Positions 1-8,894 of a stretch of DNA of 64,000 nt are shown here, piece after piece. Origin of the DNA: DASYPQ01 sp046155895 (lineage in GTDB: Bacteria > Planctomycetota > UBA1135 > GCA-002686595); the NCBI GenBank assembly GCA_046155895.1, contig JBJXFB010000178.1, positions 31,378 to 95,377 of the forward strand, in the 5' to 3' direction. The first letter of the stretch is position 1, and the number at the start of each line of letters is the position of its first letter. The notes under the pieces were generated by a model. The model saw nothing but the letters and a program-made list of their open reading frames with translations, ran no database searches and had not been told where the DNA came from. The position numbers were made by a program, and so were the translations under genes.

Positions 1-502
1 CGCTCACGTTCGCCGCGCGAGCCGCGATGACCAGGGCCGGCACGAGGGGGTCCTCGGCCGTCACCTCGCCCCGGCGCAGGGTCGTCCACTCCCGATCGAC
101 GACGTCGACGTAGCAGGGGAGCTCCGCCGCGGCGAGCTGGAAGGAGCCCGCTCCATCGCTGTCGGCGATGCTCGTGGCCAGCCGATCCTCGCCCAGGATT
201 CCGACCTGGATCCCGGGAACCGGCGCTCCCGACGCATCGACGACGCGGCCGCGCACGCTCACGACCCGCAGAGGCGGAGCCTCGTCCTCGCTCGCGGGGA
301 CCGCGGCCCGATCGCTGCTCGGCGCTTCGATCGGGAGCTGGGCGCCTGGGGCGGACGTCTCGCGGGCGCGAGGTTCCGCGCGAGTGGAGCCCGGCGAGGA
401 AGGCTCGCTCGACTGGTTGAGCACGAACATCACGGCGCCGGCGAGCGCCAGCGCCACGGCGCAGGCCAGGATGCCGAGCAGGGTGGAGTGCGCCCGCGAC
501 AC
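1..502 (-). CDS. Membrane-anchored protein with carboxypeptidase-regulatory-like domain (3' end outside window)
   Basis: About 167 residues are visible before the window edge. A hydrophobic stretch at residues 7-27 is a likely N-terminal membrane anchor. A Ser/Pro/Glu-rich linker follows, then from about residue 93 a region reading VRGRVVDASGAPVPGIQV and ending in DSDGAGSFQLAA. That is the usual pattern of CarboxypepD_reg/transthyretin-like beta-sandwich domains, which are surface or secreted binding modules. The GTG start at 502 was chosen because it lies 5 nt after the stop of the upstream lipoprotein gene (508-2223) and directly precedes the anchor; no good Shine-Dalgarno sequence is visible. 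The two genes are probably one transcript. The C-terminal part, and so the function, cannot be seen. Confidence 0.6.
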   Translation of the reverse strand, partial: MSRAHSTLLGILACAVALALAGAVMFVLNQSSEPSSPGSTRAEPRARETSAPGAQLPIEAPSSDRAAVPASEDEAPPLRVVSVRGRVVDASGAPVPGIQVGILGEDRLATSIADSDGAGSFQLAAAELPCYVDVVDREWTTLRRGEVTAEDPLVPALVIAARAANVS

Positions 503-507
503 GTCGA

Positions 508-2223
508 TCAGCGCTTCTCGATCACGTAGGTGTGCGTCGGGCCGCCCGCGCCGAGCGCGCTCTCGAGGCGCACGTAGAACGGGCCGGCGCTCGAGGGGAC
601 GAAGGCGAGCGCGGCCGTCGGAAGCGGATCCGTCGCGCTCTCCGTGAAGATCGAGGCTGGATCCGAAGTGCTGGTGGCGAGCACCGTGCCCAGGCCGTCC
701 GTCACCGTCACCAGGGGCGCGAGGTCGGACCCGTGGCCGGAGTACTCGAAGGCGCCGTCGCTGCCCGTCGCCGCCCGGCCGGCGTAGATCGCGAGGACCG
801 TGAGGCGGTCCTCCGGGGCGTCGAACGGGAAGACGTCGCTGTCGCCCGGGGCGCCGATCGAGCCGGCCGCGCGCGTGGCGAGCGCGGCGTCGGCGGCCGC
901 GATCGTGTCGTTCGGCTCGGCCTCCTGCTGCGCGCTCCGGAAGAGCGAGAGCTCGAGCCTGTAGTCCGTCAGGCCTCCCGTCGACATCGCGCGGATGTAG
1001 TGCGTCCCGTCCTCCTGGAGGATCGCCGTGGCCGTCTGGAAGTCGAAGAACCCGCCCGTCGGCAGCGTCGTCGCGCCGTCCGGCGCGAGGACCTCGATCG
1101 CGACGAAGTCCGCGGCGTCCTGGAGATTCCAAGCGTCGAAGAGCTGGATCCTCACCATGTCCCCGGCGCTGCCGGGGAACGCGTAGAGGTCGAGCAGCGC
1201 CATGTCGAGCGAGCCGGACACGCTGCCGCCGTATGCGATCGGATCTGCCGTCGCGGTCGTGTCGTTCGGCTCGGTCTCGGGCGCCGCGGTCGCGGGGGCG
1301 CTCGAGTACGAGAGGACGTAGCTCGCGTCGCCCACGCCGCCGGCCTCGGCGACCTCGAGGAAGTAGGTCCCCGCGTCCTCGAAGGCGAACTGGATCGCCG
1401 GATCGAAGAAGAACGAGTCGTCGTCCAGGGCGAGGAGCGCGGTCCCGTTCGAATCGAAGAGCTGGAGCGCGGGGTCGAAGTAGCCGTCGTCGCCGTCGTG
1501 GACGCCGTTGCGGTAGCCCGTGACCTCGAATCGCAGGACCCGGGGCGTGGTGATCGTGATGGCGTAGTAGTCGAGGTCCCCCTCGGCGTGGAATCCGTGC
1601 ACGATCCCGGGCTGGATGTTCTGCGAAGTGTTGGGCGTGTCGTTGGCTCCCGTGGTGCCCGCGGGCTCGAACTCGAGCTGCGCCGCCGGGAGGCTCACGA
1701 CGCTCGCGCGCACGGCGTAGGCACCTCCGGGGAGCGTGTCGTCTCCCGGCTCGACGCCGACGTAGTGGGTTCCCGTGGCGGGGACTCGATACAAGGGGAA
1801 GTCGAGGTCGTGGGGCCCCCAGCTCCAGCCATCGCTCACGCTGCCGTTGGGATCGTGCTCGAGGAGCACCGTGGTCCCGTCGGGCGCGAGGAGCGTGAGG
1901 CGCGGAACGTTGACGGCGCCGTCCCACGCCGCCTGGTCGAGGCGCGTGGCGAAGAGCTCGATCTTCACGTAAGTCCCCGCAGTGAACCGGATCGAGTAGA
2001 AATCGACGTCGCCCGCCGCGGCGACGCTCCCCGCTCCGGGCCGGCCGAGCGTGAGCGCGTTCGCCTGCGCCGGCGTGCCGTTCGGCTCGCTCTCGGCGAG
2101 GACAGCGGGATTCCCTCCGCCCCCTCCTCCGCCTCCACCGCCGCAGGCGGGCAAGCCGAGAGCGACGAGCAGGCACCCGGCGAGGATCTCGACGCGCGCG
2201 GCATCCCTGTGAACGTGAGCCAT
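508..2223 (-). CDS. Secreted lipoprotein with repeated SEPN/pre-peptidase-C-like domains, paralogue 1
   Basis: A 571-residue exported protein. The N-terminus has a hydrophobic segment ending in a lipobox-like LPAC (Cys about residue 26), then a run of ten Gly and a linker. Four beta-rich repeats follow, each opening with a motif of the type E-[ST/F/A]-EP(N), and containing signatures such as GDVDFYSIRF, LDYYAI and LLDLYAF. This is the layout of bacterial pre-peptidase C-terminal (PPC)-like beta-sandwich repeats. No catalytic domain is visible. ATG at 2223 was chosen because it starts the signal peptide; a long antisense reading frame continues upstream but overlaps the divergent hydrolase gene. 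It is closely similar in architecture and motif order to 7072-8793, ending with the same YVIEKR/YVIERTN-type tail, so the two are paralogues. The biological role is unknown. Confidence 0.75.
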   Translation of the reverse strand: MAHVHRDAARVEILAGCLLVALGLPACGGGGGGGGGGNPAVLAESEPNGTPAQANALTLGRPGAGSVAAAGDVDFYSIRFTAGTYVKIELFATRLDQAAWDGAVNVPRLTLLAPDGTTVLLEHDPNGSVSDGWSWGPHDLDFPLYRVPATGTHYVGVEPGDDTLPGGAYAVRASVVSLPAAQLEFEPAGTTGANDTPNTSQNIQPGIVHGFHAEGDLDYYAITITTPRVLRFEVTGYRNGVHDGDDGYFDPALQLFDSNGTALLALDDDSFFFDPAIQFAFEDAGTYFLEVAEAGGVGDASYVLSYSSAPATAAPETEPNDTTATADPIAYGGSVSGSLDMALLDLYAFPGSAGDMVRIQLFDAWNLQDAADFVAIEVLAPDGATTLPTGGFFDFQTATAILQEDGTHYIRAMSTGGLTDYRLELSLFRSAQQEAEPNDTIAAADAALATRAAGSIGAPGDSDVFPFDAPEDRLTVLAIYAGRAATGSDGAFEYSGHGSDLAPLVTVTDGLGTVLATSTSDPASIFTESATDPLPTAALAFVPSSAGPFYVRLESALGAGGPTHTYVIEKR

Positions 2224-2271
2224 GGCCGGTATCCTCGGGCAGGTCGGGGAGAGACTCACCGACTCTCGTGG

Positions 2272-3078
2272 ATGGAGACCGACCGGGTCAAGGGACAGAG
2301 AGGGGAGTGGACCTGGACGGTCCTGGGCGCGGGCACGATCCTGCCTCGGGCCGGATACGGCTCGGCCGGACACGCCCTGCGACGCGCGGTGGGCCCCGTC
2401 ACGCTCTTCGACTGCGGTCCGGGGACCGTGCGCGCGCTCGGTCCGGCGCGGATCGGGATCGGGGAAGTCGAGCGCGTCGTCATCAGCCATTTCCACCCCG
2501 ACCATTGGCTCGATCTCCTCGCGCTGGCCTTCGCGCGGCGCAACCCCAATCTCGGTCACCTCCCCGCCCTGGAGATCGTCGGACCACGCGGTCTGGCCGA
2601 GATCCTCGAGCGCGGGGCCAACCTGCTCGGGTCCAAGTCGTGGCTCCGCTTCGAGCGCACGAGCGTCGTCGAGATCGATCCGGCCCGGGGCGACGAGCCG
2701 CTCGTGCGCGGTCCCTCGCGCTTGCGCTGGGTCGCGACAGGGCATACGCCGGAGGGGGTCGCCTGGCGCGCGGACCTGGAGAGCAACGGCGCCTCCGTCG
2801 CTTACACGGGGGACACGGGCGAGAACCCCAGGGTCGCGGACCTCGCCCGCGGCGTCTCCCTCTTCGTGTGCGAATGCTCTTTTCCCGACGCGGAGGCGAT
2901 GGACCTCCACCTGACACCCTCCTCCGCGGGACGCATGGCGGCAAGGGCGGAATGCCGGCGGCTCCTCCTGACGCACTTCTACCCCTCCGTCGATCCCGAA
3001 GCGGCCCGGACGGCGGCGGCGGCGATCTACGCGGGCCCGATCGAGGTCTCGCGCGACGGGAGCGTCTTCCCTATATAG
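2272..3078 (+). CDS. MBL-fold metallo-hydrolase (RNase Z/AtsA-like)
   Basis: A 268-residue soluble protein of the metallo-beta-lactamase fold. The metal-binding signature HFHPDH is at residues 73-78; further metal ligands are expected in VATGHTPEG, VAYTGDTGENP and LLLTHFYP. The Gly-rich start (LGAGTILPRAGYGSAGHAL) resembles RNase Z, arylsulfatase-type and ribonuclease-Z-like hydrolases, but no long exosite arm is seen, so a specific substrate cannot be named. It lacks a signal peptide and should be cytoplasmic. ATG at 2272 begins right before the conserved beta-strand region; a TATCCT hexamer at 2230-2235 may be its -10 element, with the divergent lipoprotein gene starting at 2223. The M28 peptidase begins 8 nt after its stop. 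Confidence 0.8.
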   Translation: METDRVKGQRGEWTWTVLGAGTILPRAGYGSAGHALRRAVGPVTLFDCGPGTVRALGPARIGIGEVERVVISHFHPDHWLDLLALAFARRNPNLGHLPALEIVGPRGLAEILERGANLLGSKSWLRFERTSVVEIDPARGDEPLVRGPSRLRWVATGHTPEGVAWRADLESNGASVAYTGDTGENPRVADLARGVSLFVCECSFPDAEAMDLHLTPSSAGRMAARAECRRLLLTHFYPSVDPEAARTAAAAIYAGPIEVSRDGSVFPI

Positions 3079-3086
3079 ATGAGCGC

Positions 3087-4649
3087 GTGCCGGCCGCCGT
3101 CTCATCCCTGCTCTTCCTCGCCTGGGTCGCCGGCGGCGGCTTCGCGGGCGGATTCGCCACGATCGCGGAAGCCGATCTCGAGCGGGACGTGCAGGCCCTG
3201 TCGACGCCCGAGCTCGAGGGCCGCGATTCGCCGAGCCTGGGCCTCGAGCGGGCGGCGGTGATCGTCGAGGAGCGCTTCAGCGCCGCGGGTCTCGTCGCCG
3301 CGTACGCGGACGCGGCGGATTCGGGATTCCGCCGTCCGTTCCAGCGCTCGCTGCCGGAGCCCGAGCCCGGAGGCTGCGCGCTCGAGATCCCCGGCGACGC
3401 CGGAGCTCCGTTCGTCCTGGGCCGCGACTTCGTGCCCGTCACGGGCTTCAAGGGCGAAGCCGAGGGCGAGATCGTGTTCGCCGGATACGGGATCCAGTCG
3501 AAGACGGAGCGCTACGACGACTTCGCGGGCCTGGTCCTCAAGGGCAAGGTCGTCCTCGTGATCCACGCCGAGCCTCGGCACGACCGCAAGTTCGACGGCC
3601 CGGAGCTGAGCCGCGCCGCGTCGCTGTGGGACAAGATCGACGATCTCGCCGACGCGGGCGCCGCCGGAGTGCTGGCGGTCCGCCGGCCCGCGGCGGCGAC
3701 AGCCGGTCCGCGCGGCAAGTCCACTGCGACGACCGCCGTCGCGGAGACCGCCCTGTCCTTCCGCTACACGTGGGCGCAGTGGAACGGCGTCATGTCGGAC
3801 CCCGAGCCGAAGAAGCGCCTCCCGGTGCTCGAGGTGTCGATGGCGTGCGCGAGCGCGGTCCTGGGAGCCGACGTCGAGGCACTGGCGGCCCGGATCGACC
3901 AGGGGCAGAAGCCCGTGAAGGGGCCAGCCTCGAAGCGCCGAGTCCGCATGCAGTCGGCGACGCGGCCAGCCAGCGTCTCGATCGACAACGTCGTCGGCCT
4001 CCTGCGCGGCTCGGATCCCGTGCTCGCCGAGGAGTTCGTCGTCGTCGGCGCGCACTACGACCACGTCGGCGTCGACGCGCGCGGCCGGATCGCCTGCGGC
4101 GCCGACGACAACGCCTCGGGCGTCGCCGCGCTGCTGGAGATCGCCGAAGCGCTCGCCACGGCCGGACCGAGGCGTTCGGCGCTTTTCTGCGCCTTCGCCG
4201 GCGAGGAGGACGGGCTGCTCGGCAGCAAGGCCTTCTGCGGCGACCTCCCGGTCCCCAAGGCCAAGATCGTCGCCATGATCAACATGGACATGATCGGGCG
4301 CGGGGACGCCGGCGAGGTCGCGGTCCTCGGGATCCCGCAGAACCCCTCCCTCGAGAAGGTGATCGCGCGCGCGCGGAAGCTGAAGCCGAGCGGCCTGCGC
4401 GAGGTCGTGATGCGGCAGGGCGAGGAGCTGTTCCAGCGCTCCGACCACTACTCCTTCCACGAGATCGGCATCCCGGTCCTGTTCTTCTTCGAAGGCCTGC
4501 CGATCGAGGAGAACGAGGACTACCACACCTGGCGCGACACCGTGGACAAGGTCGACACGGGCAAGATGCTGAACACGACGCGCCTGGTGTACAACACGAC
4601 ATGGCTCCTCACCGACGACGACGAACGACCGCCGCCGCCGCAGGACTGA
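3087..4649 (+). CDS. Secreted M28 family zinc peptidase with PA domain
   Basis: A 520-residue exported metallopeptidase. The N-terminus (AVSSLLFLAWVAGG) is a short signal peptide or anchor. A PA-type insert domain follows (around GYGIQSKTERYDDFAGLVLKGKVVLV). The C-terminal half has the full M28 cocatalytic zinc set: His in GAHYDHVG, Asp in GADDNASG, the Glu pair in FAGEEDGLLGS, Asp in NMDMIGRG and His in DYHTWRDT. The family includes aminopeptidases that remove N-terminal residues from peptides. The start is GTG at 3087: it follows the MBL-hydrolase stop by 8 nt and a TATATAGAT sequence at 3072-3080 that could act as a -10 element. The 3' end overlaps the DacB-type gene by 49 nt in another frame. 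Confidence 0.85.
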   Translation: MPAAVSSLLFLAWVAGGGFAGGFATIAEADLERDVQALSTPELEGRDSPSLGLERAAVIVEERFSAAGLVAAYADAADSGFRRPFQRSLPEPEPGGCALEIPGDAGAPFVLGRDFVPVTGFKGEAEGEIVFAGYGIQSKTERYDDFAGLVLKGKVVLVIHAEPRHDRKFDGPELSRAASLWDKIDDLADAGAAGVLAVRRPAAATAGPRGKSTATTAVAETALSFRYTWAQWNGVMSDPEPKKRLPVLEVSMACASAVLGADVEALAARIDQGQKPVKGPASKRRVRMQSATRPASVSIDNVVGLLRGSDPVLAEEFVVVGAHYDHVGVDARGRIACGADDNASGVAALLEIAEALATAGPRRSALFCAFAGEEDGLLGSKAFCGDLPVPKAKIVAMINMDMIGRGDAGEVAVLGIPQNPSLEKVIARARKLKPSGLREVVMRQGEELFQRSDHYSFHEIGIPVLFFFEGLPIEENEDYHTWRDTVDKVDTGKMLNTTRLVYNTTWLLTDDDERPPPPQD

Positions 4650-6208
4650 CCCTCGTCCTCGCCGGCGCGCTGGCGGGGGCCGCCTGGCTCCTGCGGCCGA
4701 GCGAGACGGGCGCGGCGGGTCCGGCGGCGACCGGAGGGGGGGCGAAGCAGCAGGCCTTCAGATCGCCCGTGCGGCGCGTCGAGATCGACGCGGCGCTCAC
4801 CGCGCGGATCCGGGCTCGTGTCGGCGATGCGGAAGCGGCGGCCGCGAGGGAAACGAAGGGCCGTGTCGGGCCCGCCTCGGTCACCGTCGCCGTGCACGTG
4901 CGCGAGCTCGGCGCGTCCGGGGAGCTCGTGGCGATCGAGGCCGACCGCTCGATGCGGCCGGCGTCCAACCAGAAGCTCGTGACGAGCTCGGCAGCGCTCG
5001 TGCTGCTCGGCCCCGACTTCGAGTTCAAGACGGTCTTCGAGACGAACGGCACGATCGACGGCGGCGTCCTGCGCGGCGACCTGGTCGCGCGCGCGGGGGG
5101 AGATCCGCTCTACGAACGAGGCGGCGACGGCTCGGTCGACGCCTTCCTCGAACCGGTCCTGGCGGGTCTCGAGACCCGGGGGATCCGCCGGATCGACGGC
5201 GCGCTGGTGCTCGACGAGCTCGATTTCGCGGCACCCGGGCCGGCGCCGGGCTGGCCCGACGGCGGGCAGCACGGGAACGAGTTCTGCGCGCTCTCGGGCG
5301 GATTCAGCGCGAACGCGGGCTGCCTGACCGCGACGGTCCGCGCCAGGCGCCCCGGGCAGGACGCCGTGGTCCGGGTCGAGCCGCGCCGCAACGGACTCCA
5401 GCGCAAGGGGCGCGTGACGACCGGCGCAGCGAAGACGCAGCTCGACGTGCGCGTGGAAGGCCGCTTCGGCTCGGCGTACGTCGACGGGACGATTCCGGCG
5501 GGAGTCGAATCGTGGAGCACGAGCTTCGCGGCGGCGGATCCGGTCGCGCTCTTCGGCCACGCGCTGCTCGGCGCGATCCAGGACCAGGGCATCTCCGTCC
5601 GGGACGGCTGGAAGCGCCAGCGCGCGCCGCTCGCGGGTTCCTGGCGCGAGATCGCGCGGATCCAGACGCCGATCCGTTCGGTGTTCGAGGCCGTGAACAC
5701 CGACAGCAACAATGCCTGCGCCGACCATCTCCTGCTCGTCCTCGGGCACGCCCACGGCGGCAGCGGGACGCGCGAGGGAGGCGCCGCGGCGGTCGCGCTC
5801 GCCCTGGCGCGGCTCGGCGTCCCCTCCGCAGGGCTCGTCCAGGCCGACGGGTCGGGCCTCTCGCGGGACAACCGCGTGACGGCGAGGCAGATCACGGCGC
5901 TCATGGCGGCGGTGCTCGGCCTCGATACCGTGACGGCGCGGACTTTCGTCGAATCCCTGGCGGTGGCGGGGGAGACGGGGACGCTGGACGATCGGATGGA
6001 CGATCCGCTGCTCGTGGGCAAGGTGCGCGCCAAGACGGGGTTCATCGCGGGCACGAGCTCGCTCTCGGGGATCCTCGAGACGCGCGACGGACGCCGCCTA
6101 GTGTTCTCGATCCTGGTCGAGTACCCGCCGACGGACGGCCTCAACAAGCGGCACTGGAAGCCCATGCAGAACGCGATCTGCAAGGAGCTCGCGGGGACGG
6201 ATGGCTGA
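4601..6208 (+). CDS. dacB: D-alanyl-D-alanine carboxypeptidase/endopeptidase (PBP4, peptidase S13)
   Basis: A 535-residue low-molecular-mass penicillin-binding protein that trims or cleaves peptide cross-links of peptidoglycan in the periplasm. An Arg-rich start and hydrophobic segment (residues 11-31) form the export signal. The three serine-acyltransferase motifs are all present: SxxK as SNQK (Ser122, Lys125), SxN as SNN within NTDSNNACADHLL, and KTG within VRAKTGFIAGTSSLSG. Length and motif spacing, with a large insert between the first and second motifs, fit family S13. ATG at 4601 was chosen because it gives the signal sequence, although it lies inside the end of the M28 gene. The presence of this enzyme implies a peptidoglycan wall. 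The next gene overlaps its stop by 8 nt, so the two are translationally coupled. Confidence 0.88.
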   Translation: MAPHRRRRTTAAAAGLTLVLAGALAGAAWLLRPSETGAAGPAATGGGAKQQAFRSPVRRVEIDAALTARIRARVGDAEAAAARETKGRVGPASVTVAVHVRELGASGELVAIEADRSMRPASNQKLVTSSAALVLLGPDFEFKTVFETNGTIDGGVLRGDLVARAGGDPLYERGGDGSVDAFLEPVLAGLETRGIRRIDGALVLDELDFAAPGPAPGWPDGGQHGNEFCALSGGFSANAGCLTATVRARRPGQDAVVRVEPRRNGLQRKGRVTTGAAKTQLDVRVEGRFGSAYVDGTIPAGVESWSTSFAAADPVALFGHALLGAIQDQGISVRDGWKRQRAPLAGSWREIARIQTPIRSVFEAVNTDSNNACADHLLLVLGHAHGGSGTREGGAAAVALALARLGVPSAGLVQADGSGLSRDNRVTARQITALMAAVLGLDTVTARTFVESLAVAGETGTLDDRMDDPLLVGKVRAKTGFIAGTSSLSGILETRDGRRLVFSILVEYPPTDGLNKRHWKPMQNAICKELAGTDG

Positions 6209-7004
6209 CCGGCGATCCTCCGGGCGAGCCCTCGAGGTCGCCGAGACCGCTGCGCGGGAGGCCGGAGCGATCCTGATGGGGCATTTCGGCCGCCTCGACC
6301 GCGGCCGGATCCGCTCCAAGAGCGCCGCGCGCGATCTGGTGACCGCCGCGGACGTCGAGAGCGAGCGCGCGATCGTCGCGCGGCTGCGCGCCGCGTTCCC
6401 CGACGACGCGATCGAGGCCGAGGAGGAGGTCCACGACGCGGCCGACGCCTCCCTCCGGCCGCGCTGGTTCGTCGACCCGCTCGACGGGACGATCAACTTC
6501 GTCCACGGGCTGCCGGCCTTCGCCGTGTCGATCGCGCGTTACCGCGGCGGCGTGCCCGAGGTCGCCGTCGTCCATCTGCCGCGCCTCGGCGAGACCTTCA
6601 CGGCGGAGTCGGGCCAGGGCGCCCGGCTCGACGGCCAGCCGATCTGCGTATCGGAGACTGCCAGCCTCGGCGAGGCCATCCTCGCGACGGGGTTCCCGTA
6701 CCGGCGGAACGAGCTCCGTCACAACAACCTCGAGAACTTCGGCCGCTTCTTCCTGGACGTCCGCGGTATGCGCCGGATGGGCTCGGCGGCCATGGATCTC
6801 GCCTTCGTCGCGGCCGGGCGCTTCGACGGCTTCTGGGAGCTCCACCTCTCGCCCCACGACGTCGCGGCGGGGGCGCTGCTCGTGCGCGAGGCGGGCGGGA
6901 CCGTGCGGGACGCCGACGGCGGGGAGGACTGGTTGCGCGGCGGCCACATCGTCGCGGCGAACGCGAGTCTCTTCGAGGCGATCCGCGAGCGCGTTCGTCA
7001 CTGA
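6201..7004 (+). CDS. Inositol monophosphatase family protein
   Basis: A 267-residue cytoplasmic enzyme of the Li-sensitive, Mg-dependent sugar phosphatase family, which dephosphorylates inositol phosphates, histidinol phosphate or other small phosphates. The metal-binding signature DPLDGTINF (Asp92, Asp95) follows the Glu cluster EAEEE at residues 72-76, and the C-terminal signature appears as SPHDVAAGALLVREAGG, with His before the Asp where many members have Trp. The exact substrate is not predictable: suhB-type, hisN-type and cysQ-like members look alike at this level. ATG at 6201 overlaps the end of the DacB-type gene. A strong stem-loop follows the stop codon at 7010-7041. Confidence 0.85.
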   Translation: MADRRSSGRALEVAETAAREAGAILMGHFGRLDRGRIRSKSAARDLVTAADVESERAIVARLRAAFPDDAIEAEEEVHDAADASLRPRWFVDPLDGTINFVHGLPAFAVSIARYRGGVPEVAVVHLPRLGETFTAESGQGARLDGQPICVSETASLGEAILATGFPYRRNELRHNNLENFGRFFLDVRGMRRMGSAAMDLAFVAAGRFDGFWELHLSPHDVAAGALLVREAGGTVRDADGGEDWLRGGHIVAANASLFEAIRERVRH

Positions 7005-7009
7005 AACGA

Positions 7010-7041
7010 GCGTGGCGGAGCCCGCGAGAGCTCCGCCACGC
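7010..7041. terminator. Stem-loop between convergent genes, likely bidirectional terminator
   Basis: A perfect 12-bp inverted repeat, GCGTGGCGGAGC and GCTCCGCCACGC, with an 8-nt loop. It lies 5 nt after the stop of the phosphatase gene and 30 nt beyond the stop of the convergent lipoprotein gene. There is no long U-tract on the plus side; the minus side has a short TTT run after the stem. Its position and perfect pairing support termination of one or both transcripts. Confidence 0.6.
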
Positions 7042-7071
7042 CCAGGTTGCCGGCGCGCCGTGTAGGGGCGC

Positions 7072-8793
7072 CTAGTTGGTGCGCTCGATCACGTAGTAGT
7101 AGGCGGCACCGCTGCCGTTGAGGGCATCGGTCACCTCGACGTAGAAGGTCCCGCCATCGGGGTCGATGAAGGAAACGGCGCCGCAAGGCAGGCCATTCGT
7201 CACGCTCTCGGTGGAGACGTTCGACCAGTCGGCCGGAGAGGTCGCGATCGGGTCTCCGACCGAATCGAGGATCCGGAGCGTCGGTTGGAGGCTGGATCCG
7301 TGTCCGGAGAACTCGAAGAAACCGTCGCTGTCGGTGGGGCTGCTGCTCGCGTAGATCGAGATCGTCGTCAGCCGGTTGGCGGCGGCCGTGAAGCTGAACG
7401 TGTCGGTGTCGACGGGACCGCCGAACACGACTCCCTCGATCACGCCCGCGGATCGTCCGCCCGCGCCCAGGGCGTTGGCATCGCCGAAGAGATTGTTCGG
7501 CTCGCTCTCGTAGGTCGCCGAACGGAAGCGGGTCAGCTCGAGCCGGTAGTCCGTCAGGCCCCCTTCGGGCTCGATGACGATGTAATGCAGTCCTGTCTCC
7601 TGCAGGATCGTCGTGGCCGTCTCCAGGCTCCCGAGGCCGCCGACCGGCAAGGCCGTGATCCCGTCGGGTCCGTAGACGGTGCCGGAGATGGAGTCCGACA
7701 GGTTGAGGCCGTTATCCGAGTCGAAAGCCTGGATGCGGACCATGTCGCCAGCCGTGCCCTGGAACCTGAACCAGTCTTCCTCGAGGGCGTCGATGCTTCC
7801 CGTGATCGATCCACCGTACGAGATCACGTCGGCCCCGGCCGTGTCGTCGTTCGGCTCGCTCTCGCTCGCACCTCCGGCGTTGGACCGCGCGTAGGTCAGG
7901 AAATACGGAGCGTCGCCGGCTCCGCAGCACTCCGTCACCTCGATGTAGTAGGTCCCGGGCGTGTCGATGAAGTAGTGGATCGCGGAGTCGTAGAAGAACG
8001 AGTCGTCATCGCTGAACAGTTCCGCGTTGCCATTGAGGTCGGTGTCGTAGAGATAGAGATAGGGGTCCAAGTACTCGTCGTCGCCCTCGATGATGCCGTT
8101 CCGGTAGGAGATCAGCTCGAAGCGGACGATGCTCGGGCTCGCGATCACGAACGAGAAGTAGTCGCTCTCGTCGTCGACGTGGAAGCCGTACAGCGTGCCG
8201 GGGACGATCGGCTCGGCCGTGGCGATCGTGTCGTTGCCGACACCGGGGACGGCGGTCTCGAGCTGCAGCGCTCCGGCGTTCACGCGGTTCAGGCGGATGA
8301 CGTAATCGCCGTCCGTGACCGCCAAGCCGTCGACCGTGACGCTCGCGTAGTAGGTCCCGGTGGCGGGCACGAGCAGGCGCGGATGGTCGAGGTCGTGCTT
8401 GCCCCAGGACCACTGGTTCGTGTAGTCGTGGTTGACGAGGACGGTGGTCCCGTCGACGTCGTAGACCGTGATGCGCGGGAGGCTGTCGCCCGCATCCCAG
8501 TCAGCGTGGTCGAGGCGCGTGCCGAAGAGCTCGAGCTGGACCACCTCGCCCTCCGTCAGGGCCATCGACCAGAAGTCGATGTCCGTCTCGTCGTCGAGCT
8601 GGCCGGCGCCTCCGCGGCCGGGGGTCAAGCCCTCGACGGCGGCATCGTCGAACAGGTCGTTGGGCTCGGCCTCGGCGAGGAGGGCCGGGGGGCCACCGCC
8701 GCTGCTGCCGCTGGAGCAGGAGTAGAGGAAGCCGGCGAGGGCCGCGGGCAGCGCGGCGTACAACCAAGTCGAGGGGCGTGTGCGGGGGTGCAT
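7072..8793 (-). CDS. Secreted lipoprotein with repeated SEPN/pre-peptidase-C-like domains, paralogue 2
   Basis: A 573-residue exported protein. The signal peptide ends in a lipobox-like LYSC (Cys about residue 26) followed by a Ser/Gly linker. Repeats open with EAEPNDLFDDA, SESEPNDDTAGAD and YESEPNNLFGDA and carry aspartate-rich loops (for example LFSDDDSFFYDSA, EGDDEYLDPYLYLYD) that may bind calcium. Domain order, motif spacing and the YYYVIERTN tail match the paralogue at 508-2223. ATG at 8793 has a clear Shine-Dalgarno AGGAGA 5-6 nt upstream. No enzymatic domain is recognised; adhesion, matrix or surface scaffolding are the usual guesses for this kind of protein but are not shown here. Confidence 0.78.
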   Translation of the reverse strand: MHPRTRPSTWLYAALPAALAGFLYSCSSGSSGGGPPALLAEAEPNDLFDDAAVEGLTPGRGGAGQLDDETDIDFWSMALTEGEVVQLELFGTRLDHADWDAGDSLPRITVYDVDGTTVLVNHDYTNQWSWGKHDLDHPRLLVPATGTYYASVTVDGLAVTDGDYVIRLNRVNAGALQLETAVPGVGNDTIATAEPIVPGTLYGFHVDDESDYFSFVIASPSIVRFELISYRNGIIEGDDEYLDPYLYLYDTDLNGNAELFSDDDSFFYDSAIHYFIDTPGTYYIEVTECCGAGDAPYFLTYARSNAGGASESEPNDDTAGADVISYGGSITGSIDALEEDWFRFQGTAGDMVRIQAFDSDNGLNLSDSISGTVYGPDGITALPVGGLGSLETATTILQETGLHYIVIEPEGGLTDYRLELTRFRSATYESEPNNLFGDANALGAGGRSAGVIEGVVFGGPVDTDTFSFTAAANRLTTISIYASSSPTDSDGFFEFSGHGSSLQPTLRILDSVGDPIATSPADWSNVSTESVTNGLPCGAVSFIDPDGGTFYVEVTDALNGSGAAYYYVIERTN

Positions 8794-8894
8794 GACGTCT
8801 CCTGAAGTGCGGTTTCGGGATGCGTGGGAGAGCGCGGTTGGACCATTCCGCGGAGCGGAGGTCAATACAGCGAAATGGGGAGTCGTGTCCCCGA

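Noticed and set aside
2116..2150. C/T-rich simple repeat near the start of the first lipoprotein
   Set aside because: It encodes the poly-Gly linker after the lipobox Cys and needs no other explanation.
532..2250. Very long open reading frames on the opposite strand of several genes (for example plus-strand across 532-2250, 44068-47352 and 17300-18070)
   Set aside because: They lie antisense or out of frame to genes with recognised domains, have Arg/Pro/Ala-rich low-complexity translations and no motifs; they arise from the high GC content.
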